Origin: Hyphomicrobium sp.
Lineage (GTDB): Bacteria > Pseudomonadota > Alphaproteobacteria > Rhizobiales > Hyphomicrobiaceae
Direction: 5' to 3'
Assembly (NCBI GenBank): GCA_030609245.1
Contig: JAUWCP010000059.1
Coordinates: forward strand, 1 to 11,181
DNA: 11,181 nt
Both the position numbers and the translations under genes were made by a program. Each line of letters starts with the position of its first letter. Position 1 is the first letter of the stretch. This document shows positions 1 to 6,617 of this stretch, piece by piece. The notes under the pieces were generated by a model. It was given only the letters and a program-made list of their open reading frames with translations, searched no databases and had not been told where the DNA came from.

Positions 1-278
1 TTGGCGGCTACGATAAATTGCGCAACGACTTCATCGAGGCCGGCAAAACGCAATTCGGCTCTGGCTGGGCCTGGCTCGTCATTAAGGATGGCAAACTTGC
101 AGTAGCAAAAACGCCCAATGGCGAAAACCCGCTGATGCACGGAGCGCAACCCATTCTCGGCTGCGACGTGTGGGAACACAGCTATTACATCGACTACCGC
201 AATGCGCGGCCGAAGTACCTGGAGGCCTGGTTCGACAACCTCGTCAACTGGGAGCATGTCGAGGAGCTGGTGGGCTGA
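1..278 (+). CDS. sodB: Superoxide dismutase, Fe type, C-terminal part (5' end outside window)
   Basis: The enzyme converts superoxide to oxygen and hydrogen peroxide in the cytoplasm. The reading frame is open from the window edge (first full codon at 3, beginning GGYDKLRNDF) to TGA at 276-278, so the start and N-terminal helical domain are missing. Visible are the second metal-binding stretch DVWEHSYYIDY, which carries the Asp and His metal ligands, and the usual tail RNARPKYLEAWFDNLVNW. The position that is Gln in Mn-type enzymes (NQDSPL in E. coli SodA) is Gly here (NGENPL), which points to an iron or cambialistic enzyme. That metal assignment is inference; family membership is secure. The TTG at 18 is an internal codon, not a start. 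Confidence 0.93.
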   Translation, partial: GGYDKLRNDFIEAGKTQFGSGWAWLVIKDGKLAVAKTPNGENPLMHGAQPILGCDVWEHSYYIDYRNARPKYLEAWFDNLVNWEHVEELVG

Positions 279-310
279 GCTTACAGCACTTCACCACGTA
301 GATCGTCATT

Positions 311-347
311 TGCAACGGCGCCCCAAGATCTTGGAGCGCCGTTTGCA
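311..347. terminator. Hairpin between convergent sod and cytochrome c genes
   Basis: A strong inverted repeat has arms ACGGCGC (315-321) and GCGCCGT (336-342). After one mismatch the pairing continues inward through CCAAG/CTTGG, and outward with one bulged base. It lies in the 89 bp between the two convergent stop codons, which suits a shared terminator. The tract after it (TTTCCCG) is only weakly T-rich, so intrinsic termination is likely but not certain. Confidence 0.45.
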
Positions 348-367
348 TTTCCCGAAAATGATTTGCT

Positions 368-727
368 TCAATCTTTTTGGGGCGAGACATCCTCTGCCGG
401 CTTAAGACTGTCGAGATAAGCGATAATGGCTTCTATTTCCGGCGGCTTGAAAACGAACTCAGGCATATCCGGGTGCCCTGAGACGATGCCTTCGGCCAGC
501 GCCTCGGCAAGCGACTCTGGCGGGTAAAGCGTCACGACGACGCGAAACGGGGGCGCCGTTTCATGCGGACTCGCACCATCCTGCCCGATCGCGTGACAGC
601 GCGCGCAATTCGCCTCTAGCAGCGCGCGGCCTTGGACAATGGTCCCATTGCCGCTTTGAGCAAGCGCTGTTCCTGCCAGCAGCAATGCGGCAAACAATCC
701 TGCACCTGTCCCAAATAACTTATTCAT
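368..727 (-). CDS. Small secreted class I cytochrome c
   Basis: This is a monohaem c-type cytochrome of 119 aa, expected in the periplasm as an electron carrier. Residues 1-23 form a signal peptide (MNK, hydrophobic stretch, ALA before Q24). The haem site CARCH is at residues 41-45 and the probable axial Met is M88 in PDMPEF, followed by the C-terminal helix (IEAIIAYLDSLK) typical of the class. I chose ATG at 727 because AGGGG sits 8 bases upstream; a GTG at 745 would add six residues ahead of the signal peptide. It lies 82 bp downstream of the HerA-like ATPase on the same strand, so read-through is possible, although a hairpin intervenes. The redox partner cannot be told from the sequence. 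Confidence 0.88.
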   Translation of the reverse strand: MNKLFGTGAGLFAALLLAGTALAQSGNGTIVQGRALLEANCARCHAIGQDGASPHETAPPFRVVVTLYPPESLAEALAEGIVSGHPDMPEFVFKPPEIEAIIAYLDSLKPAEDVSPQKD

Positions 728-781
728 TGGACGTCCCCTGAGCACACCCCTAGCTGCCCCATATTAGCGCGCAGCACGGCG

Positions 782-809
782 GCGGCGTTGACGCCCGTCA
801 AATCGCCGC
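782..809 (-). terminator. Hairpin directly after the HerA-like ATPase stop codon
   Basis: The arms GCGGCG+TTGAC (782-792) and GTCAA+CGCCGC (797-801 and 804-809) pair perfectly apart from a two-base AT bulge (802-803), with the four-base loop GCCC. The hairpin begins one base beyond the ATPase stop codon (810-812) and is not followed by a T-run on the minus strand. It could be a factor-dependent transcript end, an mRNA 3' stabiliser or an attenuator before the cytochrome gene. Confidence 0.4.
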
Positions 810-2294
810 TCAGCGCAATCTAAGGGACTTCTTGATAATGTCTCTGATCGCCGAAGCGATAGTACGCGAAAGGGAACGCTGCAAATCGCGGCTGATCATC
901 TCCCCCATGCCCTGGCGCTTTCGTCCGGAGGGGCCCCGCGTGCTTCCAAAGATAGAATCGATCCAGCCGCCCCTCGATGCGTTCGCCTCCTCAGCCACGT
1001 CCCCGGCACGCTCTTGCAGAATCTCGTGCGCACTCTCGCGGTCCTTGACCTCTTCGTACTTGCCATAGAGCGCGCTCTGGGAAATGAGAGTGCGTCGCTC
1101 TACATCCGACAGCGGACCGATCCGGCCTTTTGGCGGGCGGATCAACGTGCGCTGCACGACGGAAGGTTCGCCTTTGCTCTCCAGCATCGAGACGAGTGCC
1201 TCGCCGACCTTAAGTTCGAGGATCGCCCTTTCCGTATCGATCTCAGGGTTCGGGCGAAACGTTTCGGCCGCAGCCCTCACGGCCCTCTGCTCTTTCGGCG
1301 TATATGCGCGCAACGCATGCTGAACACGGTTGCCGAGCTGAGCCGAAACCGAGTCGGGCACGTCCAATGGGTTCTGCGTGACGAAGTACACGCCGATGCC
1401 CTTCGAGCGCACAAGACGCGCGATTTGTTCCACGCGATCCATCAGCGCGTCCGGCGCATCGTCAAAGAGCAAGTGTGCCTCATCAAAGAAGAACACGAGC
1501 TTGGGCTTGGGCTGGTCGCCGACCTCGGGCAGCGTCTGCCACAGCTTGGTCAGCATCCACAGCAGAAACGTTGCATAAAGCCGCGGCTTCTCCATCAGCT
1601 TGTCGGCGGCGAGAATGTTGATCACCCCGCGGCCGTCCGACCCGGTGCGAATAAAATCCCAAATATCGAGCGCCGGTTCGCCGAAGAAGTGATCGGCGCC
1701 CTGTTCCTCCAGCACCAACAAACGGCGCTGTATCGCACCGACAGAGCTGGTCGCAACATTACCGTACTTTGTGGAAAGCTCTATAGAGCGTTCCGCCACG
1801 TGATTGATGATGGCCCGCAGGTCGGCGAGGTTCATCAAGGGCAACTTGTCGTCGGCGGCAACGCGAAAAGCGACGTGGAGCACACCCTCCTGCACGTCGT
1901 TGAGTTCCAGCATGCGTGACAGAAGCAGCGGCCCCATGTCGTCGACGGTGGCGCGGACGGGATGTCCCATTTTGCCGAAAACATCCCAGAAAACCGCTGG
2001 GCTCGACCCGTACTCGAAATTCTCCAGCCCGACGACCTCAGCGCGCTTTGCAACAAAATCCTTGGGTTCGCCCTTGGCAGCAATTCCCGACAAATCGCCC
2101 TTGATATCGGCTGCGAAGACAGGCACGCCCGCCTGCGAAAACCCTTCCGCCAAGATTTGCAATGTTACGGTCTTGCCCGTACCAGTGGCGCCGGTAATAA
2201 GTCCGTGCCGGTTCGCCAATCGCAGGTCCAGATACTCCGGCTTGACGCTCTTGCCGACGAAGATCTTACCGTCCTGCAATACCGACTGGCTCAT
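810..2294 (-). CDS. HerA-like ATPase of the YjgR/DUF853 family
   Basis: This 494-aa cytoplasmic P-loop ATPase belongs to the HerA/FtsK-like superfamily and is close in length to E. coli YjgR (about 500 aa). Walker A is GATGTGKT at residues 35-42. Walker B is the hydrophobic strand LVFFF followed by DEAH at 271-274. The stretch YFVTQNPLDVPDSV, then QLGNRVQHALRAYTPKEQRAV, matches the sensor and C-terminal region of the family. The tail is basic (SRDLQRSLSRT, then KKSLRLR). The ATG at 2294 has GGAG six bases upstream (2301-2304). The cellular role of this family is not established; relatives of HerA pump or unwind DNA, but YjgR-type proteins lack the N-terminal HAS-barrel and nuclease partners. 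No NurA-like nuclease gene is adjacent. Confidence 0.93.
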   Translation of the reverse strand: MSQSVLQDGKIFVGKSVKPEYLDLRLANRHGLITGATGTGKTVTLQILAEGFSQAGVPVFAADIKGDLSGIAAKGEPKDFVAKRAEVVGLENFEYGSSPAVFWDVFGKMGHPVRATVDDMGPLLLSRMLELNDVQEGVLHVAFRVAADDKLPLMNLADLRAIINHVAERSIELSTKYGNVATSSVGAIQRRLLVLEEQGADHFFGEPALDIWDFIRTGSDGRGVINILAADKLMEKPRLYATFLLWMLTKLWQTLPEVGDQPKPKLVFFFDEAHLLFDDAPDALMDRVEQIARLVRSKGIGVYFVTQNPLDVPDSVSAQLGNRVQHALRAYTPKEQRAVRAAAETFRPNPEIDTERAILELKVGEALVSMLESKGEPSVVQRTLIRPPKGRIGPLSDVERRTLISQSALYGKYEEVKDRESAHEILQERAGDVAEEANASRGGWIDSIFGSTRGPSGRKRQGMGEMISRDLQRSLSRTIASAIRDIIKKSLRLR

Positions 2295-2573
2295 GACTGG
2301 CTCCGGATCTGAGTTGGGAAATGCTGCGACTCATCACGTCGCAATCGCGTCTTGGCATGAGAGGGTAGGGTTTGCAAACATCAGTTGCATGGCGGACTTG
2401 GGGAAAACTATGGACGCGCAGGCAAAGATGATCACTCACCGCGCTGAAGCGACGCGGAAGGCCGCAACCTGCGATTAGGGCGTGCGAAGCGGCGCCTTGA
2501 GCGATTATAGAATGGGCTGGAGCATGCCGGACATCGGCAATCGACAATGAGGACAAGCGAGGACCTCGGAACA
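2295..2573. promoter_or_regulatory. Divergent intergenic region between HerA-like ATPase and mutase gene
   Basis: This 279-bp stretch lies between divergent start codons, so both promoters should be in it. I see no convincing -35/-10 pair. The best A+T-rich candidate for the plus strand is TATAGAAT at 2506-2513, without a matching -35 element. No clear operator repeat was seen. Confidence 0.35.
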
Positions 2574-4472
2574 ATGACGGACAACCCCGCACCGCGCGCT
2601 CTTGCAAGCGGCTTTGAGCCTGCCACTTACGAGACGTGGCGCCAGCTTGTTGAGAAAGCGCTCAAAGGCGCCGACTTCGACAAGCGGCTCGTTGCGCACA
2701 CCGCCGACGGATTGCGCATTGAGCCGCTCTACACGCGTGCCGATCAGCTCAAAGGGGCCGATACGGCGATGCCGGGTGCTGCACCCTTCACACGGGGCAC
2801 CAATGCGCAGGCCGACGGACTTGGCTGGCAGATCCACCAACGCATAAGCGAACCCGATGCGGCGGCAGCAAACAAGGCCATCCTCGAAGAATTGGAAGGT
2901 GGCGCAAACGGCGTGGTGCTGCAGATCGAAAGCCCCGGCCAGTTTGGGGTCAAGATCGCGAGCCCCGCTGACATGGCCACCGCGCTCACCGGCGTCTATC
3001 TCGACTACGCGCCGGTCCAGCTCAAGGGCGGCCTCGCCGGTTGCGACGCCGCGCGTCATTTTCTGGGCGCGCTTGGAACCCTTGGCGCCAAGCCAGGAAC
3101 CGTCACCGGTCATCTCAACATCGATCCGCTGGGCGCACTTGCGCGCTTGGGTAACGCCTGGGCGCCGCTCGACACTGCGCTTGCTGAAACCGTCAATCTC
3201 GCCGGCGAGGCACACGGTCAACAGCCCAAACTTACCAGCGTCCTCGTCGACGCCACCATCCCGCACGAGGCCGGCGCCAGCGAGGCCCAAGAGCTGGCTT
3301 TTCTTGCCGCCGCACTCGTTGCCTATTTGCACGCCTTCGAGGCGGCCGGCATAGCGGCCGAAAATGCGCTCGGGCAGATCGCGTTCGCCCTGTCGGTCGA
3401 TACCGATCTGTTCCTTACCGCTGCAAAAGTGCGCGCCGCACGCCGTATCGTGGCGCGCATCGGTGAAGCTTCAAACGCCTCGCCAGCCGTCATGCACATC
3501 ACCGCCGTGTCGTCAGAGCGCATGATGGCCAAGCGCGATCCGTGGACCAACATGCTGCGCACCACCGCAGCGTGCGCGGGCGCGGCTTTCGGCGGCGCCA
3601 ACGCCATCACCGTTCTGCCCTACACTTGGGCATTGGGCGCGCCCGACCGTTTTGCACGGCGCGTTTCGCGCAACACGCAGCTCGTCTTGCAAGAAGAGTC
3701 GTCGCTCGGACGCGTCGTCGATCCCGCCGGCGGCTCCTGGTACGTGGAAAAGCTCACCGACGAGCTGGCGAAAAAGTCTTGGGCCCTGTTCCAAGAAATC
3801 GAGGCCAAGGGCGGGCTGGCCGCAGCTCTGTCTTCCGGCTACTTCCAAGACGAGATCGCGCGCGTCGCTGAAGCGCGCAGCGCGTCGATCGCCAAGGGCG
3901 CCACACCGCTGACCGGCGTCTCTGTCTTTCCGCTGCTGGCCGATGACGGCGTCAAGGTCACACCGCACCCCGAGGCATCACCAGTCCCGGGAAAACAACA
4001 AGCGCGCCCGTTGGCACCGCACCGTCTTGGCGAAGCGTTTGAAGCGCTTCGCGACGCCGCTGATGCAGCCTTCGCAAAAACGGGCAAACGTCCGAGCGTG
4101 TTCCAGGCGAACCTCGGTGAGATCATCGACCACAACACGCGATCGACTTGGGTGTGGAACTTCCTTGCCGCTGGCGGCATCGACGGGCTGAATAGCGATG
4201 GCTACAAAGATGCGGACGCTGCAACTGCCGCATTCACGAAGTCCGGTGCGAGCGTTGCCTGTCTGTGTTCGTCCGATGCGATTTACGCAGACCAGGCCGC
4301 GGCCGCCGCAAAAGCACTCAAGGCTGCCGGCGCAACCGCAGTGCTGATGGAAGGGCGTCCTGGAAACAACGAGGCGGCACTGAAAGCGGCCGGAATCGAT
4401 GGTTTTCTGTTTGCCGGGCAAGACGCCATCGCGACGCTGCAGAGTTTGCACAAGACTTTGGGCATCACATGA
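2574..4472 (+). CDS. mutA: Methylmalonyl-CoA mutase small (beta) subunit
   Basis: Together with the large cobalamin-binding subunit this protein interconverts (R)-methylmalonyl-CoA and succinyl-CoA. It is 632 aa from ATG 2574, typical for the beta chain. The N-terminus (YETWRQLVEKALKGADFDKR, then DGLRIEPLYTRAD) is the usual family opening, followed by the TIM-barrel region with LRTTAACAGAAFGGANAITVLPY and the strongly conserved DPAGGSWYVEKLTDELA. The C-terminal flavodoxin-like domain (from about residue 500) lacks the cobalamin signature DxHxxG; at that place it has IIDHNTRSTW (H520). This degeneration is expected for the non-catalytic subunit. ATG 2574 is preferred over ATG 2547 because GAGG lies 11 bases upstream and homologues start nearby, but the choice is not certain. 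No large-subunit gene adjoins it. Confidence 0.93.
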   Translation: MTDNPAPRALASGFEPATYETWRQLVEKALKGADFDKRLVAHTADGLRIEPLYTRADQLKGADTAMPGAAPFTRGTNAQADGLGWQIHQRISEPDAAAANKAILEELEGGANGVVLQIESPGQFGVKIASPADMATALTGVYLDYAPVQLKGGLAGCDAARHFLGALGTLGAKPGTVTGHLNIDPLGALARLGNAWAPLDTALAETVNLAGEAHGQQPKLTSVLVDATIPHEAGASEAQELAFLAAALVAYLHAFEAAGIAAENALGQIAFALSVDTDLFLTAAKVRAARRIVARIGEASNASPAVMHITAVSSERMMAKRDPWTNMLRTTAACAGAAFGGANAITVLPYTWALGAPDRFARRVSRNTQLVLQEESSLGRVVDPAGGSWYVEKLTDELAKKSWALFQEIEAKGGLAAALSSGYFQDEIARVAEARSASIAKGATPLTGVSVFPLLADDGVKVTPHPEASPVPGKQQARPLAPHRLGEAFEALRDAADAAFAKTGKRPSVFQANLGEIIDHNTRSTWVWNFLAAGGIDGLNSDGYKDADAATAAFTKSGASVACLCSSDAIYADQAAAAAKALKAAGATAVLMEGRPGNNEAALKAAGIDGFLFAGQDAIATLQSLHKTLGIT

Positions 4473-4489
4473 TGGCTCGTGCGCTGCGG

Positions 4490-4515
4490 GCCTTGCACTC
4501 TAGTTCGCGCAAGGC
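4490..4515 (+). other. Weak hairpin after the mutase gene
   Basis: GCCTTGC (4490-4496) and GCAAGGC (4509-4515) form a 7-bp perfect stem with a 12-base loop in the 74 bp between the mutase gene and the next gene. No T-run follows, so it may be incidental or a weak processing or attenuation site. Confidence 0.25.
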
Positions 4516-4530
4516 TTGAGACAACTGAAA

Positions 4531-4536
4531 AGGAGG
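4531..4536 (+). promoter_or_regulatory. Consensus ribosome binding site for the 104-aa membrane protein
   Basis: AGGAGG lies 10 bases before ATG 4547. It is the best Shine-Dalgarno match noticed in the window and fixes the start of the small gene. Confidence 0.7.
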
Positions 4537-4546
4537 ACAGCGCCCC

Positions 4547-4861
4547 ATGGCTGCGTTGCGTTTTCTCGCCGGCATTTTCGCGCTCGTTGCCGTCGTGGCA
4601 CTCGTCACGGACGCCACGCCTGCGTGGAATGGAACGGGGCCCTTCGAGACAACGAGCGTCATCGGTCATTGGAAAGAGCTGGCCCCGGACTCGCTCGAAG
4701 CTGCGCGCAAGACCGTCAACCAGTCCGCACCCGCATGGGTCTGGGATACCGTGATCATGAGTGTCTTGAACTTGCCGACGTTCGTCTTGTTCGGCCTGCT
4801 TACAATTCTTAGCGGCTATTTTGGCCGCCACCGCCACAAACTCAAAGTCCACATCAACTGA
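4547..4861 (+). CDS. Small two-helix membrane protein, unknown function
   Basis: This is a 104-aa protein. Residues 2-22 (ALRFLAGIFALVAVVALV) form a hydrophobic segment, either a transmembrane helix or an uncleaved signal. The middle part (about 23-70) carries many Trp, Thr and Pro residues and would lie in the periplasm. Residues about 70-92 (MSVLNLPTFVLFGLLTILSG) form a second helix, followed by a basic tail GRHRHKLKVH that suggests a cytoplasmic C-terminus. The perfect Shine-Dalgarno sequence makes translation very likely. It follows the mutase gene by 74 bp and may be cotranscribed with it, but nothing ties it to mutase function. I do not recognise a named family with confidence. Confidence 0.78.
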   Translation: MAALRFLAGIFALVAVVALVTDATPAWNGTGPFETTSVIGHWKELAPDSLEAARKTVNQSAPAWVWDTVIMSVLNLPTFVLFGLLTILSGYFGRHRHKLKVHIN

Positions 4862-4891
4862 CGCCGATGCAAACGCAGCGCGTCTTGACCG

Positions 4892-5743
4892 CTAGTTTCC
4901 AGGCGTGGTGTCGGCAGGGATAACGTACGTCTTGATGAGGCTCGTCAGCGCCGGCGGCAAACCACTGCTCGGCGGGAAAATGATGTCCAATGCAATGCCA
5001 AGCACGACCAGCACGCCGAGCAATCCGATCAGTCGCATTACCCAGCGGTGATGGCTCTTGTTGAGGGTCTCAATCTCCGCCTCCTCAACTGGCCCCTCTT
5101 CTTCGTCCACGATCTCTTTTTTGAAGCCAAGGAACTTCTTTTGCATCGAACGGCGCACGTTGCCGCGATCGTTGACGCTGAGGCCGGCACGCTCTGCAAT
5201 CTGACGCGCAATCTCGGGAAAGGGCAAACAGGGGTCGGTGTTCGCCTCGCTAACGTAACCGAGCGGCACCCTGCTTCCATCCTTCAGAATGAGACGCGCG
5301 CCTTTGAGCAGCACCGGCGCGACTGAGCCACCATAGATTTCACGACGCGTTTCGACCGCCTGGATTTGATCATAAGGGATGTCGTGCGTTGCGTAGCGCA
5401 CAACCGGCGTCGGGCCGCGGCCTGAGGGCAGCGTCATTTTCACCGACTTTTCACCAAGCTCGATGCGGGCGCGAAGCGAGTGCATGAGCTCGATGATCAC
5501 CAGGACCATGATGAACGTGAACCCGGCCGCCAAGATCATCAACCCAATCGTGTCGAGCCATTGGCCCTGTGAGAGACGCCAAAAGAGCATCGGCGGCAGA
5601 CTGATAAAGAACGGAAGTAACAGCAGGAAAATAAATGAAAAGGCCAGCTTGCGCCCTACGCCGGACTCATAAACCGTTTGCTCATGCTTCGGCGCCGGCG
5701 TTGCTGTCGAAGCTTGCCCCATTGCCGCCAAGGCATCGGCCAT
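4892..5743 (-). CDS. Three-helix membrane protein with soluble middle domain, unknown function
   Basis: The protein has 283 aa from ATG 5743. This start is chosen because AGGGGAG sits 9 bases upstream; a GTG at 5767 would add eight residues but would place that site inside the gene. The order is a short Ala/Thr/Pro-rich head, helix 1 (about 33-55, LAFSFIFLLLLPFFISLPP), helix 2 (about 62-88), a soluble beta-rich stretch of about 100 residues (with VKMTLPSGRGPTPVVRYATHDIPYDQIQAVETR split over several strands), an acidic linker (DEEEGPVEEAEIE) and helix 3 (about 233-255). The soluble part has the feel of a bacterial PH-like fold (ARLILKDGSRVPLG), which is a guess. It ends 30 bp from the convergent 104-aa gene. 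Confidence 0.82.
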   Translation of the reverse strand: MADALAAMGQASTATPAPKHEQTVYESGVGRKLAFSFIFLLLLPFFISLPPMLFWRLSQGQWLDTIGLMILAAGFTFIMVLVIIELMHSLRARIELGEKSVKMTLPSGRGPTPVVRYATHDIPYDQIQAVETRREIYGGSVAPVLLKGARLILKDGSRVPLGYVSEANTDPCLPFPEIARQIAERAGLSVNDRGNVRRSMQKKFLGFKKEIVDEEEGPVEEAEIETLNKSHHRWVMRLIGLLGVLVVLGIALDIIFPPSSGLPPALTSLIKTYVIPADTTPGN

Positions 5744-5957
5744 CGGCTTAAACTCCCCTATACTCACGTCTCAGCCGAACATGGCCGCCAATCACGATAA
5801 CATGAGGGCGGCGCTGGACTGCACATGACCCTATGGCGCCACTATATCAGGTGCGTAACTGTTCCAAAGCCTCGAACCTGTTTCACGTTCTTGCCGGAGA
5901 TCTCGCGGGATTGGCGAGCAATTCCATCAAGAACGATCTTGCTCTAGGGTGTTTGCG
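5744..5957. other. Divergent intergenic region between membrane protein and msrA
   Basis: These 214 bp should carry promoters for both flanking genes. I could not pick out a convincing -35/-10 pair or an operator repeat. AGGG at 5946-5949 serves as the probable ribosome binding site of msrA. Confidence 0.3.
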
Positions 5958-6617
5958 ATGCCTTTGCGCAGGAAGAAGGCCGAGATGCCAGCCGCTGAGA
6001 AAGCCCTTCCAGGCCGTGCCAATCCCATTCCCACAGCCGAAGAGCACCACATATTTTCCCGCCCACTCAAAGAGCCCTATCCGCCGGGCACCGAGAAGGC
6101 GGTGTTTGGCATGGGCTGCTTTTGGGGTGCGGAACGTAAGTTCTGGAGCCTGGCAAACGGCATCTGGATTACCGCCGTTGGCTATGCCGGCGGGCTGACA
6201 CCTAATCCCACTTACGAGGAGGTTTGCTCAGGCCTCACTGGCCACAACGAGGTCGTGCTCGTCGTTTTCGACCCAAGGCGCATCAGCTACGAGCAACTGC
6301 TCAAGACCTTCTGGGAAAGTCACATCCCGACGCAGGGCATGCGCCAAGGCAACGATGTCGGGACGCAATACCGCTCCGGCATCTATACGTTTAGCGACGC
6401 CCAGCGCACAGCGGCTGAATCCTCAAAGGCCCAATACCAGGAGATGCTGGCAAAGGGCGGCTTCGGCACCATCACCACCGAGATCGTGCCGGTGCCTGAG
6501 TTCTATTTCGCCGAGGACTATCACCAGCAGTACCTGTCAAAGGTTCCGCACGGATATTGCGGCCTGGACGGAACGGGCGTTGCCTGCCCGCTGCCCACTG
6601 GTGTTACGGCAGACTAG
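5958..6617 (+). CDS. msrA: Peptide methionine-(S)-S-oxide reductase MsrA
   Basis: The enzyme repairs oxidised methionine in proteins by reducing the S-sulfoxide with thioredoxin as electron donor. The 219-aa product has the hallmark GCFWG, with nucleophile C54, then VGYAGG, TPNPTYEEVCSGLTGH, EVVLVVFDP and the DVGTQYRSGIY block. The recycling cysteines are C201 and C210 in GYCGLDGTGVACP, so it is the three-cysteine form also seen in E. coli. No signal peptide is visible, so it is probably cytoplasmic. ATG 5958 follows AGGG by 8 bases; an in-frame GTG at 5949 is less likely. The gene stands alone, with no fused or adjacent MsrB. Its TAG touches the stop of the convergent mepA-like gene with no space between. 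Confidence 0.96.
   Translation: MPLRRKKAEMPAAEKALPGRANPIPTAEEHHIFSRPLKEPYPPGTEKAVFGMGCFWGAERKFWSLANGIWITAVGYAGGLTPNPTYEEVCSGLTGHNEVVLVVFDPRRISYEQLLKTFWESHIPTQGMRQGNDVGTQYRSGIYTFSDAQRTAAESSKAQYQEMLAKGGFGTITTEIVPVPEFYFAEDYHQQYLSKVPHGYCGLDGTGVACPLPTGVTAD

Noticed and set aside
295..306. 12-base direct repeat CACGTAGATCGT, also found near 10102-10113
   Set aside because: Two copies almost 10 kb apart with no similarity in the flanks are best explained by chance.
1014..1919. 301-codon open frame on the plus strand
   Set aside because: It lies entirely antisense to the HerA-like ATPase, whose Walker motifs are clear. The peptide has no recognisable domain, and long antisense frames are common in G+C-rich coding DNA.
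1804..2478. 224-codon plus-strand frame crossing the start of the HerA-like ATPase
   Set aside because: It is mostly antisense to the ATPase N-terminus including Walker A, and its Ser/Arg/Thr-rich composition looks like an out-of-frame shadow.
2505..3332. 275-codon minus-strand frame
   Set aside because: It is antisense to the methylmalonyl-CoA mutase small subunit N-terminal half, and no domain is seen.
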